A stretch of DNA of 64,000 nucleotides from Phenylobacterium sp. Root1290. GTDB taxonomy: Bacteria > Pseudomonadota > Alphaproteobacteria > Caulobacterales > Caulobacteraceae. The notes beneath the pieces were generated by a model that searched no databases, was not told the DNA's origin, and worked only from the letters and a program-made list of their open reading frames with translations. Shown here piece after piece: positions 17,842 through 25,130 of this stretch; position 1 is the first letter of the stretch, and each line of letters starts with the position of its first letter. A program made the position numbers and the translations under genes. The stretch spans positions 322,646 through 386,645 of the forward strand of contig NZ_LMEE01000001.1 of the NCBI RefSeq assembly GCF_001425305.1, read 5' to 3'.

Positions 17842-19992
17842 GTGACTTTAGCTGCCGCGCCTGACGTGGGCGCGGCGCCTCTTAACACGCCCTTTCCGCT
17901 GCGTCCTAGCCTTCGCCGCATCGCAGCATGGTTTGCCGATCAAGCCTCCGTGCAGACGATCAGCCTCTGGACGCCGGTGGCGTTCGGCTCGGGAGCGGCG
18001 ATGTACCTGGCCCTGCCGGCCGAACCGCTGGCTCTCGTGGCATGGGCCGTTCTGGGGCTTGCGGGCCTGATGCTGCTCGCGGCGGCGCGGATGAATCTTG
18101 GCCGCCCTGCCGTCGTCTGCCTTGTCCTGACAGCGTTCGCGCTGGGCGGTTTCGCCGCCGCCAAGCTCCGGACCCAGTCCGTCCGTGCGCCGATCGCGCC
18201 GGCGGGCGGCGGGGTGCGCGCCATCGAGGGATTCGTGGTCGATGTCGCCAGCCCCGGCCAAGGCGGCCCACGGCTTCTGGTCGCGCCGATCCGGATCAGC
18301 GGTCTGGAGCCGCAGGCGACGCCTATCCGCATCAGAATCACCCTGCGCGACGACGATGCGCTTCCGGCGCCTGGAACGGCGATCTCGGTGAAGGGGATGA
18401 TCAATGCGCCGCCGCCGCCCGCCAGTCCTGGATCATACGACTTCGCGCGCGACGCCTTTTTCGACGGCGTGGGCGGTGTCGGCTTTGCTCTGACCCCGAT
18501 CGCAAGCACCCAGGCCGATCCGCCGCCTTGGCGATTGGCGCTGGAGATGAAGGTCAACGCTGTGCGCTGGGCATTGGCCAAACGCATCGTCGCGGAAATG
18601 GGCGTGGAGAGCGGCGGCCTCGCCGCGGCCATGACGACCGGGCACGAAGCCTTCGTGCCCAAGGAACAGGTGGAGGATCTGCGCGCCTCCGGGCTGGCGC
18701 ACATCATTTCGATCTCCGGCCTGCACATGGCGATCGTCGGGGGCTTCACCTTCGCAGCCGTCCGCCTTGGCGTCGCCGCCTGGCCTTGGGCGGCGCTGCG
18801 CGTCTCGTCGAAGAAGGTGGCGGCGGCGGCCGGCCTCTTGGCGGTCATCCTCTATCTGGTGATTTCCGGCGCGCCGGCGCCGGCGGAGCGCGCCGCGATC
18901 ACCGCAGGGGCTGCGTTCCTGGCCATCCTGGTCGACCGCCGGGCCATCAGCCTGCACACCTTGGCCATCGCAGCGCTGGTCATCCTGGCGATGCAGCCGG
19001 AAGCCGTGGCTGCGCCCGGATTCCAGATGTCGTTCGCCGCGACTGCGGCCCTGGTGGCGCTTGCCGAGGCCTGGCCCCGGCCGGCCAAGGAAATCAACAC
19101 GCCCTGGCCGATCCGGACCGTCCAGGCGGTGGGCGTCTGGACGGTCGCCAGCATAGGCGCAAGCTTCGTCGCGGGCCTGGCGACGGGGCCGTTCGCCATG
19201 CAGCACTTCAATCGGGTCTCGACGTTCGGGCTGGTGGCCAACCTGCTGACGGCGCCGATCTCGTCGTTCCTGATGATGCCGGCCCTTGCGATCGGCGCAG
19301 TGCTGGCGCCGCTGGGGCTGGGCGCGGTTCCCCTGGCCGCCGCGGACGTCGCCATCGACACCATGAACATGGTCGCCTCGTGGGTTGCGGGCATGCCCGG
19401 CAGTCAGCGCATCTTCGCCAGCGCGCCGGCCTGGACCCTCCCGGCGGCCTTCATCGGCATCCTCTGGCTCTGCCTTTGGAAGGGGCCTTTGCGCTGGCTG
19501 GGCCTGCCGTTGGCGCTGGCGGTCTGGCTCACCCCACGGCCGCCGGCCCCGGATGCGTGGATATCGGCGGACGGGGCGACCGTCGCGGTCCGCCGCGGCG
19601 ACGAGGCCGTGCTGCTGCGACCCGACGCCAAGTTGTTCGCGGCCGAGCTATGGGCCCGCCGCCGTGGTCTGGTGGTCGCCATGCCCGAGGCCCGGGGCGG
19701 CGGGTATGACTGCGATCGCTGGTCTTGTGCGCCGCTGAAGGACAGCGCCGATCCGCGCATCGCGGCGATCTTCACCCGGCGCGTTTCGACCATCCAGAAG
19801 AAGCAGCCGTTGTTCTGCGCTTGGGCCGAGGTCGTCGTGATCCGTGGGCAGGCTGCGCCGTGCCCAACCGCTCTGACGCTGACGGAGCAAGATTTCGCGC
19901 GTGGCGGCTCGGCCGAGCTCTACCGCGAAGCGTCAGGCTGGCGGATCGTCTGGGCGCAGGACCTGCGTGGTCAGCGGCCCTGGAGCCGCTGA
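17842..19992 (+). CDS. comEC: ComEC/Rec2-family competence channel protein
   Basis: Inner-membrane channel of the family that moves single-stranded DNA across the membrane in natural transformation. The GTG start at 17842 is chosen because GAGGTAGGGG lies 2 bases upstream-adjacent region 17830-17839; no ATG is available before 18001. 716 residues: N-terminal helices, a soluble DUF4131 domain with an OB-like part (about residues 100-230), then the polytopic Competence domain with the diagnostic AHIISISGLHMAIVGG motif. The C-terminal part lacks the HxHxDH metallo-beta-lactamase motif found in many Gram-positive ComEC proteins. It starts 13 bases from divergent gltX. Confidence 0.88.
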   Translation: MTLAAAPDVGAAPLNTPFPLRPSLRRIAAWFADQASVQTISLWTPVAFGSGAAMYLALPAEPLALVAWAVLGLAGLMLLAAARMNLGRPAVVCLVLTAFALGGFAAAKLRTQSVRAPIAPAGGGVRAIEGFVVDVASPGQGGPRLLVAPIRISGLEPQATPIRIRITLRDDDALPAPGTAISVKGMINAPPPPASPGSYDFARDAFFDGVGGVGFALTPIASTQADPPPWRLALEMKVNAVRWALAKRIVAEMGVESGGLAAAMTTGHEAFVPKEQVEDLRASGLAHIISISGLHMAIVGGFTFAAVRLGVAAWPWAALRVSSKKVAAAAGLLAVILYLVISGAPAPAERAAITAGAAFLAILVDRRAISLHTLAIAALVILAMQPEAVAAPGFQMSFAATAALVALAEAWPRPAKEINTPWPIRTVQAVGVWTVASIGASFVAGLATGPFAMQHFNRVSTFGLVANLLTAPISSFLMMPALAIGAVLAPLGLGAVPLAAADVAIDTMNMVASWVAGMPGSQRIFASAPAWTLPAAFIGILWLCLWKGPLRWLGLPLALAVWLTPRPPAPDAWISADGATVAVRRGDEAVLLRPDAKLFAAELWARRRGLVVAMPEARGGGYDCDRWSCAPLKDSADPRIAAIFTRRVSTIQKKQPLFCAWAEVVVIRGQAAPCPTALTLTEQDFARGGSAELYREASGWRIVWAQDLRGQRPWSR

Positions 19993-19997
19993 ACCGG

Positions 19998-20693
19998 TCA
20001 GTGGTAGCGGCGGATCAGGCCGACGAGACGGCCTTGCACCTGCACCTGGTCGGGTCCGAAGATGCGGGTCTCATAGGCGGGGTTCGACGCTTCGAGCGCG
20101 ATCGACGCGCCCTTCTTGCGCAGCCGCTTGAGCGTGGCTTCCTCGCCCATCACCAGGGCCACGACGATGTCGCCCGAGTTGGCCGTGTCGGTCTTCCGGA
20201 TCACGACGTAATCGCCGTCGAGGATGCCGGCGTTGATCATCGAGTCGCCGGCGATCTCGAGCACGAAGTGTTCTCCTGCGCCGAGAATGGTCTCTGGCAC
20301 CGGAATCCGGTCGCGCTCCTGCTGGATCGCCTCGATCGGCGTGCCGGCGGCGATGCGGCCAAGGATAGGCAGGTCGCGCGTGTCGTTGGCGATCGGCATG
20401 GCCGGCATGTCGCCGCCGCCTTCGACAAGGTGCGGCTTGAACGGCGCCCGGCCCTTCGGCGGCGCGGCGGTCGTCGCCTGTTGCGGCAGTTTCACAACTT
20501 CCAGCGCCCGGGCCCGATGGGGCAGGCGGCGGAGAAAGCCGCGCTCCTCCAGCGCCGTGATCAGCCGGTGGATGCCCGACTTGGACGCGAGATCCAGCGC
20601 TTCCTTCATCTCGTCGAACGACGGCGAGACCCCGGTTTCCTTGATCCGCTCATGGATGAACATGAGAAGTTCGTGCTGTTTACGGGTGAGCAT
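19998..20693 (-). CDS. lexA: LexA repressor
   Basis: SOS repressor and self-cleaving serine protease. 231 residues: winged-helix DNA-binding domain at residues 1-65 ([19 protein letters not shown]), a linker rich in Ala/Pro, and a C-terminal S24 peptidase domain. The cleavage site is Ala116-Gly117 in GRIAAGTPI; the catalytic pair is Ser151 (GDSMINAG) and Lys189 (EATLKRL). The upstream region carries an alphaproteobacterial LexA box over the -10 element, so it represses itself. comEC converges on it with a 5-base gap. Confidence 0.97.
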   Translation of the reverse strand: MLTRKQHELLMFIHERIKETGVSPSFDEMKEALDLASKSGIHRLITALEERGFLRRLPHRARALEVVKLPQQATTAAPPKGRAPFKPHLVEGGGDMPAMPIANDTRDLPILGRIAAGTPIEAIQQERDRIPVPETILGAGEHFVLEIAGDSMINAGILDGDYVVIRKTDTANSGDIVVALVMGEEATLKRLRKKGASIALEASNPAYETRIFGPDQVQVQGRLVGLIRRYH

Positions 20694-20734
20694 GGCTGTC
20701 GAGCCCTTGAGAACAAAGCGCTAACGTCACGAAT

Positions 20735-20765
20735 GTTCTCTAGGTGTTCTAGGTTAATGTCAAGT
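20735..20765 (-). promoter_or_regulatory. lexA promoter with overlapping SOS box
   Basis: On the minus strand a perfect -35 TTGACA (20763-20758) is followed, 13-14 bases later, by CCTAGAGA (20744-20737), a fair match to GCTANAWC. The operator GTTC-N7-GTTC, the alphaproteobacterial LexA box, occupies 20735-20749 and covers the -10 element. A second, degenerate copy (GAAC-N7-TAAC) lies at 20711-20725, nearer the start codon. Confidence 0.88.
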
Positions 20766-20825
20766 TACCGTTGAGCCTTTGAAAAGCTAGGCTTTTTGGG
20801 TCGCTTGAGGCCGTTCGGCGGCGAC

Positions 20826-21614
20826 TCAGGCGAGCAGGGCGCGGGTCGCGGCCGTGACGTCGGCCTGGCGCATCAGGCTCTCGCCGACCAGCATCGCCCG
20901 CGCGCCGCACCGCTCCAGGCGGGTGACGTCCAGAGGGGTGAAGATGCCGCTCTCGGTGACCAGCAGCGCGTTGTCGGGCGTTGCATCGGCCAGGCGTTCG
21001 GTGATGGAAAGGTCCGTCTCGAAGGTCCGCAGATTGCGGTTGTTCACGCCGACCAGGGTCGCGCCCAGCTTGCCGGCGCGCGCCATCTCGTCTTCGTCGT
21101 GCACCTCGACCAGCGCATCCATGCCAAGGCGTGCGGCCTCGGACATCAGGTCGGCGGCCAGAGCGTCATCGACCATGGCCATGATCACCAGGATGGCGTC
21201 GGCGCCGAGAGCGCGGGCCTCAGGCACCTGCCAGGGATCGACCAGGAATTCCTTGCGCAAGGCGGGCAGGGCCACGGCGTCGCGGGCGGCGGTCAGGAAC
21301 CCGTCGGCGCCCTGGAAGCTCGGGCCGTCGGTGAGAACCGACAGGCAGGCGGCGCCCCCGGCCTCGTACGCCTGCGCCAGGGCCGGCGGATCGAAGTCCT
21401 CGCGGATCAGGCCCTTGGAGGGCGAAGCCTTCTTGATCTCGGCGATCAAGGCCAGCTTGCCGGGAGCGTGGGCGCGCTCCAGCGCGGCGCGGAAGCCGCG
21501 CGGCGCCGATGCGGCCTGAGCCGCGCTCTCGAGGTCGCTCAGCGTCCGCTGGGCTTTGCGTGCGGCGACTTCCTCGCGCTTGTAGGCGGCGATCTTGTCG
21601 AGGATGTCGCTCAT
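20826..21614 (-). CDS. trpC: Indole-3-glycerol-phosphate synthase
   Basis: Ring closure of CdRP to indole-3-glycerol phosphate in tryptophan synthesis. 262 residues, a monofunctional TIM barrel not fused to Trp[23 protein letters not shown] carries the catalytic Lys and the phosphate-site residues; later blocks are [27 protein letters not shown] and [11 protein letters not shown]. It overlaps the end of trpD by 4 bases, so trpG-trpD-trpC is one coupled unit on the minus strand. lexA lies downstream in the same direction but has its own promoter. Confidence 0.96.
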   Translation of the reverse strand: MSDILDKIAAYKREEVAARKAQRTLSDLESAAQAASAPRGFRAALERAHAPGKLALIAEIKKASPSKGLIREDFDPPALAQAYEAGGAACLSVLTDGPSFQGADGFLTAARDAVALPALRKEFLVDPWQVPEARALGADAILVIMAMVDDALAADLMSEAARLGMDALVEVHDEDEMARAGKLGATLVGVNNRNLRTFETDLSITERLADATPDNALLVTESGIFTPLDVTRLERCGARAMLVGESLMRQADVTAATRALLA

Positions 21615-22624
21615 GCCGTGGTCACCTCGACAAGTTTGGCGAGGGCGGCCTTTGCGCGGCCGTCGTCGATGATCTGGCCGGCCAGCTCGACGCCTTCGCG
21701 CAGGGTCTCGACCTTCTCGCCGACCAGGAACGCGGCGGCGGCGTTGAGCTGCACGATGTGTCGGTAGGCCCCCGGCGCGCCATCCAGCAGTTCGCGCAAA
21801 GCGACCGCGTTCTGCGCCGGCGAGCCGCCGGTCAGGTCGGCGAGCGCGGCCCGCGGCAGGCCGACGGCTTCAGGCGTGATTGTGAACAGGCGAACTTGGC
21901 CGTCGCGGTACTCGGCGACGCTGGTCTCACCCGTGGTAGTCATCTCGTCCAGGCCGCCGCCGTGGACGACCCAGGCGCGCTCGGCGCCCAGCGCGCCCAG
22001 CACGCGAGCGAGGGGCTCGACCCAGCGGTCGGCGAAGACCCCCATCACCTGGCGTTGGGCGTGCGCCGGATTGGTCAGCGGCCCCAGCAGGTTGAAGATG
22101 GTGCGGAAGCCCAGGTCGGTCCGGATCGGGGCGACGTGGCGCATGGCGCTGTGATGCGCCGGGGCGAAGAAGAACGCGACATTGGCCTCCTCCAGCGCCC
22201 GCAGCTGCTGCTCGGGCGAGGCGGCCAGATTCACGCCCAGTTCGGTCAGGACGTCGGCGGCGCCGGAGCGTGACGAGACGGCGCGGTTGCCGTGCTTGGC
22301 GATCTTCAGCCCCCCGCCGGCGGCGACGAAGGCCACGGCGGTCGAGACGTTGAGCGTGTGCAGGCCATCGCCGCCGGTGCCGCAGACGTCCATCACCTGG
22401 AAGGGATGGTCGAGCGTTACGGCGGCCTTGCGCATGGCGCGGGCGCAGGCGGTGATCTCGCCGGTGGTCTCGCCGCGCATGCGCATGGCGGTGACGGCGG
22501 CGGCCACCTGGGCCGGGGTCGGCTCGCCACGCAGGCAGGCGGCGAAGAACTCGCCGGCGTCGTCTTCGGTCAGGGTCCCGCCGTCCGCGAGGCGGCCCAG
22601 AAGCGGCTTGAAGGCGTCGGACAT
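21611..22624 (-). CDS. trpD: Anthranilate phosphoribosyltransferase
   Basis: Transfers phosphoribose from PRPP to anthranilate. 337 residues, typical length. The glycine-rich PRPP loop is [41 protein letters not shown] and the [23 protein letters not shown] block are family hallmarks. It follows trpG with a 3-base gap and overlaps trpC by 4 bases, so translation is coupled through the unit. Confidence 0.96.
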   Translation of the reverse strand: MSDAFKPLLGRLADGGTLTEDDAGEFFAACLRGEPTPAQVAAAVTAMRMRGETTGEITACARAMRKAAVTLDHPFQVMDVCGTGGDGLHTLNVSTAVAFVAAGGGLKIAKHGNRAVSSRSGAADVLTELGVNLAASPEQQLRALEEANVAFFFAPAHHSAMRHVAPIRTDLGFRTIFNLLGPLTNPAHAQRQVMGVFADRWVEPLARVLGALGAERAWVVHGGGLDEMTTTGETSVAEYRDGQVRLFTITPEAVGLPRAALADLTGGSPAQNAVALRELLDGAPGAYRHIVQLNAAAAFLVGEKVETLREGVELAGQIIDDGRAKAALAKLVEVTTA

Positions 22625-22627
22625 GTC

Positions 22628-23218
22628 TTAGGCGTCGACCTGGGGCTCAACGCCCGCGAGCTTGAGGAAGTTGGCCAGCATGGCGTGGCCGCCTTCGGTG
22701 GCGATGGACTCGGGGTGGAACTGGACGCCGTGCACAGGCTTGGTCTTGTGCTGGAAGCCCATGACTTCGCCGTCCTCGGTCCAGGCCGTCACCTCGAGCA
22801 CCGCCGGCATGGTCGCCTGGTCCACCGAAAGGCTGTGGTAGCGGGTCGCCGTCACCGGATTGGGGAGGCCGGCGAAGATGCCCTTGCCCTCGTGTTGGAT
22901 CGGGCTGGTCTTGCCGTGCATGATCGCCTTGGCGCGGATCACGTCGCCGCCATAGGCCTGGCCGATGGCCTGGTGGCCCAGGCAAACCCCGAGGATCGGC
23001 AGGTCGTCCGGCGCGGCCGCCAGAAGGTCCAGGCAGATCCCGGCCTCGTTGGGGGTGCAGGGGCCTGGCGAGAGCAGGATGCCTTGCGGCTTAAGGCCCA
23101 GGGCCTCTTCGACGGTCAGCGCGTCGTTGCGATAGACGAGCGTCTCCGCGCCCAGTTCGTTCAGATAATGAACCAGGTTGTAGGTGAAGCTGTCGTAGTT
23201 ATCGATCACCAAGATCAT
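22628..23218 (-). CDS. trpG: Anthranilate synthase glutaminase subunit
   Basis: Class I glutamine amidotransferase that delivers ammonia to TrpE. 196 residues. Catalytic Cys79 lies in [15 protein letters not shown], and the His/Glu pair in [14 protein letters not shown]. The [10 protein letters not shown] block is typical of anthranilate or aminodeoxychorismate synthase subunits; the link to trpD-trpC favours tryptophan use, with a possible double role in folate synthesis. trpE is encoded separately, 380 bases upstream. A short ORF with three Trp codons overlaps the trpG start on the same strand. Confidence 0.95.
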   Translation of the reverse strand: MILVIDNYDSFTYNLVHYLNELGAETLVYRNDALTVEEALGLKPQGILLSPGPCTPNEAGICLDLLAAAPDDLPILGVCLGHQAIGQAYGGDVIRAKAIMHGKTSPIQHEGKGIFAGLPNPVTATRYHSLSVDQATMPAVLEVTAWTEDGEVMGFQHKTKPVHGVQFHPESIATEGGHAMLANFLKLAGVEPQVDA

Positions 23219-23297
23219 AAGGGTTCTCTAGGCTCGGCCCGCCCCAACGCCAAGCCCCGATTGCCCAGGCGCGCTGTTGGCGGGATGCTGTGTCCAT
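23199..23297 (-). promoter_or_regulatory. Possible Trp-codon leader and hairpin before trpG
   Basis: A 32-codon ORF starts with ATG at 23297 and ends in TAA at 23199-23201, inside trpG in another frame. Codons 11, 16 and 18 are TGG (AWAIGAWRW). GGCTTGGC and GCCGAGCC (23256-23249 and 23238-23231) form an 8-bp hairpin over the Trp codons, 12 bases before the trpG start codon. No terminator T tract follows, so any control would be translational. TGG clusters are not rare in GC-rich DNA; this is a hypothesis. Confidence 0.35.
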
Positions 23298-23496
23298 GAC
23301 GCCTGCCGATTCCGCCCTCGACCCTGACCAGATGGCCTATGCCCGCAGCCTGCTGCGGCCTCCGGTCTATCGCGAACGGGCCTGGCCGGCCCTCGGCGCG
23401 GCGGCGTTCGCGGCCGTGGCGGCGCTGGCGCTCGCCGTGGCCATGATCACCGCCCCGCCCGTGACGACCACTCATGTGGTCGAGCGCGCGCCCTAG
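23296..23496 (+). CDS. Small single-pass membrane protein, unknown function
   Basis: 66 residues from ATG at 23296 (a GTG two codons upstream is possible). A charged N-terminal half (ALDPDQMAYARSLLRPPVYRERAW) precedes one strong Ala-rich membrane helix (about residues 33-53) and a short tail. It is the only plus-strand ORF in the trp region and ends inside the first of two palindromes that act as boundary with convergent trpE. I do not recognise the family. The ORF could be spurious because of its Ala-rich composition, but the pattern of charged head, one helix and immediate terminator-like hairpin favours a real gene. Confidence 0.6.
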   Translation: MTPADSALDPDQMAYARSLLRPPVYRERAWPALGAAAFAAVAALALAVAMITAPPVTTTHVVERAP

Positions 23497-23536
23497 ACCC
23501 TTTTCGGCCCAAGTATGGGCCGAACAAAAGGGTCTA
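23494..23536 (+). terminator. Palindrome at the end of the small membrane gene
   Basis: TAGACCCTTTT and AAAAGGGTCTA form an 11-bp outer stem, with an inner 7-bp stem CGGCCCA/TGGGCCG. The TAG of the left arm is the stop codon of the plus-strand gene. After the right arm comes ATCTTC. It could terminate transcription in either direction. Confidence 0.6.
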
Positions 23537-23548
23537 TCTTCAAATATT

Positions 23549-23600
23549 TAGAGCGTGACGGTCGCTTCAACCGGCGACCACTTGAAGCTGTCACGCTCTA
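23549..23600. repeat. Palindromic element at the trpE stop
   Basis: TAGAGCGTGAC and GTCACGCTCTA are perfect 11-bp inverted arms 30 bases apart. The interior offers two alternative stems: GCTTCAA/TTGAAGC and GGTCGC/GCGACC. The last bases CTA are the trpE stop codon read on the minus strand. It has the form of an interspersed palindromic repeat; copy number in the genome cannot be seen from one window. Confidence 0.55.
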
Positions 23601-25130
23601 GACGAATCGCCAGGATTCCTCGGCGGCGCGGCGCAGGGCTCGGGCCTTGTGCAGGGTCTCGTCGTACTCGGCGTCCGGATCGCTGTCGGCGACCACCCCG
23701 CCGCCGGCCTGGACGTACATCTGGCCGTCCTTGAAGCAGGCCGTGCGCAGCACGATGCAGGTGTCCACCGAGCCGTCGGCGCCGAAGTAGCCGACCGCGC
23801 CGGCATAGGCGATGCCGCGCTTCTCCAGCTCCAGCTCGTCGATGATCTCCATCGCCCGCACCTTCGGCGCGCCCGACAGGGTGCCGGCGGGCAGGGCGGC
23901 CATCAGCACGTCGATGGGATCGAGCCCTTCGGGGGCGTCGCCCTCGACGTTCGAGACCAGGTGCATGACGTGGCTGTAGCGCTCGACGAAGTACGAGTCG
24001 GTCACCCGCACCCGCGGCCCGCGCGAGACGGGCTGGGGCTCGTTGGAGCCCTGGTTCTTCAGCATCGCCACCCGGCCGACATCGTTGCGGCCAAGGTCGA
24101 GCAGCATCAGATGCTCGGCGCGCTCCTTGGGATCGGCGATCAGTTCGGCCTCAAGCGCGCGGTCTTCCTCGGGCGTGGCGCCGCGCGGCCGCGTGCCGGC
24201 GATCGGCCGGATGGTGATCTTGCCGTCGCGCAGCCGGACCAGAATCTCCGGGCTGGAGCCGGCCAGCTGGAAGTCGCCGAAGTTCAGATAGAACAGGAAC
24301 GGCGAGGGGTTCATTCGCCGCAGCGACCGATAGAGCGCGAACGGATCTTGCGCGAAGGGCGCGCGGAACCGGTGGCTGGGCACCACCTGGAAGATGTCGC
24401 CGGCCAGGATGTAGTCCTTCGCCCGGGCCACGATGCGGTGATAGTCCTCGCGGCTCACTGGCGTGGTGAAGCGGTCGGGCTCGGGCGCTGCAGCGCCGGT
24501 CAGCGGCGGGGCGGCGCCCTTGAGGTCCGCGGCGACCTCGGCGAGGCGGGCCTTGGCGTCCTCATAGGCGGCCTTGGCGGTGATCTCCGACGGACGGACC
24601 GTGGTCACCAGCACGATTTCCTGGGCGATGGCGTCGAAGATCGCGACCATCGAGGGGCGGATCATCAGGCCGTCCGGCAAGTCCAGCGGATCGGGATTGA
24701 CGTTCGGCAGCCGCTCGACCAGGCGGATCATGTCGTAGCCGATCGCGCCGAAGACGCCCGCCGACATCGGCGGCAGGCCTTCGGGCAAGTCCAACCGCGA
24801 GCGGGCGACCAGATCGCGCAGCGAGTCCAGCGCGCCGCCGGCCTGCGCCTGGAAGCGCCCGGCCGCGATGTCAGGCCCGACCGCGATCTCGGCCTTGTCG
24901 CCGCGGCATCTCCAGACGAGGTCGGGCTTCATGGCGATCACCGAGTAGCGGCCGCGATGCGCGCCGCCTTCGACGGACTCGAACAGGAAGGCGTAGGGCC
25001 GTCCGTGGGCGATCTTCAGATAGGCCGATACCGGCGTTTCCAGATCGTCGATCAGCCTGGTCCAAACGACCTGCGGCGCGCCTTGAGAGTATTTCGCCTC
25101 AAAGTCCGCAAACGCAGGATCGATCGTCAC
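23598..25130 (-). CDS. trpE: Anthranilate synthase component I
   Basis: Converts chorismate and ammonia to anthranilate, first step of tryptophan synthesis, with TrpG. 510 residues with the N-terminal regulatory part and the chorismate-binding domain in the C-terminal half: IAGTRPRGATPEEDRALEAEL, LMLLDLGRNDVGRV, and IDELELEKRGIAYAGAVGYFG are diagnostic. It starts in a 4-base overlap with ppiD, so the two are co-transcribed and no space exists for a classical trp leader here. It is separated from trpG by the small plus-strand gene and two palindromes. Confidence 0.96.
   Translation of the reverse strand: MTIDPAFADFEAKYSQGAPQVVWTRLIDDLETPVSAYLKIAHGRPYAFLFESVEGGAHRGRYSVIAMKPDLVWRCRGDKAEIAVGPDIAAGRFQAQAGGALDSLRDLVARSRLDLPEGLPPMSAGVFGAIGYDMIRLVERLPNVNPDPLDLPDGLMIRPSMVAIFDAIAQEIVLVTTVRPSEITAKAAYEDAKARLAEVAADLKGAAPPLTGAAAPEPDRFTTPVSREDYHRIVARAKDYILAGDIFQVVPSHRFRAPFAQDPFALYRSLRRMNPSPFLFYLNFGDFQLAGSSPEILVRLRDGKITIRPIAGTRPRGATPEEDRALEAELIADPKERAEHLMLLDLGRNDVGRVAMLKNQGSNEPQPVSRGPRVRVTDSYFVERYSHVMHLVSNVEGDAPEGLDPIDVLMAALPAGTLSGAPKVRAMEIIDELELEKRGIAYAGAVGYFGADGSVDTCIVLRTACFKDGQMYVQAGGGVVADSDPDAEYDETLHKARALRRAAEESWRFV

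Noticed and set aside
20754..20768. TTAA-N7-TTAC near the lexA -35, a near match to the CtrA box
   Set aside because: One mismatch, no second site, and overlap with the -35 element explains the sequence; lexA is not a known CtrA target.
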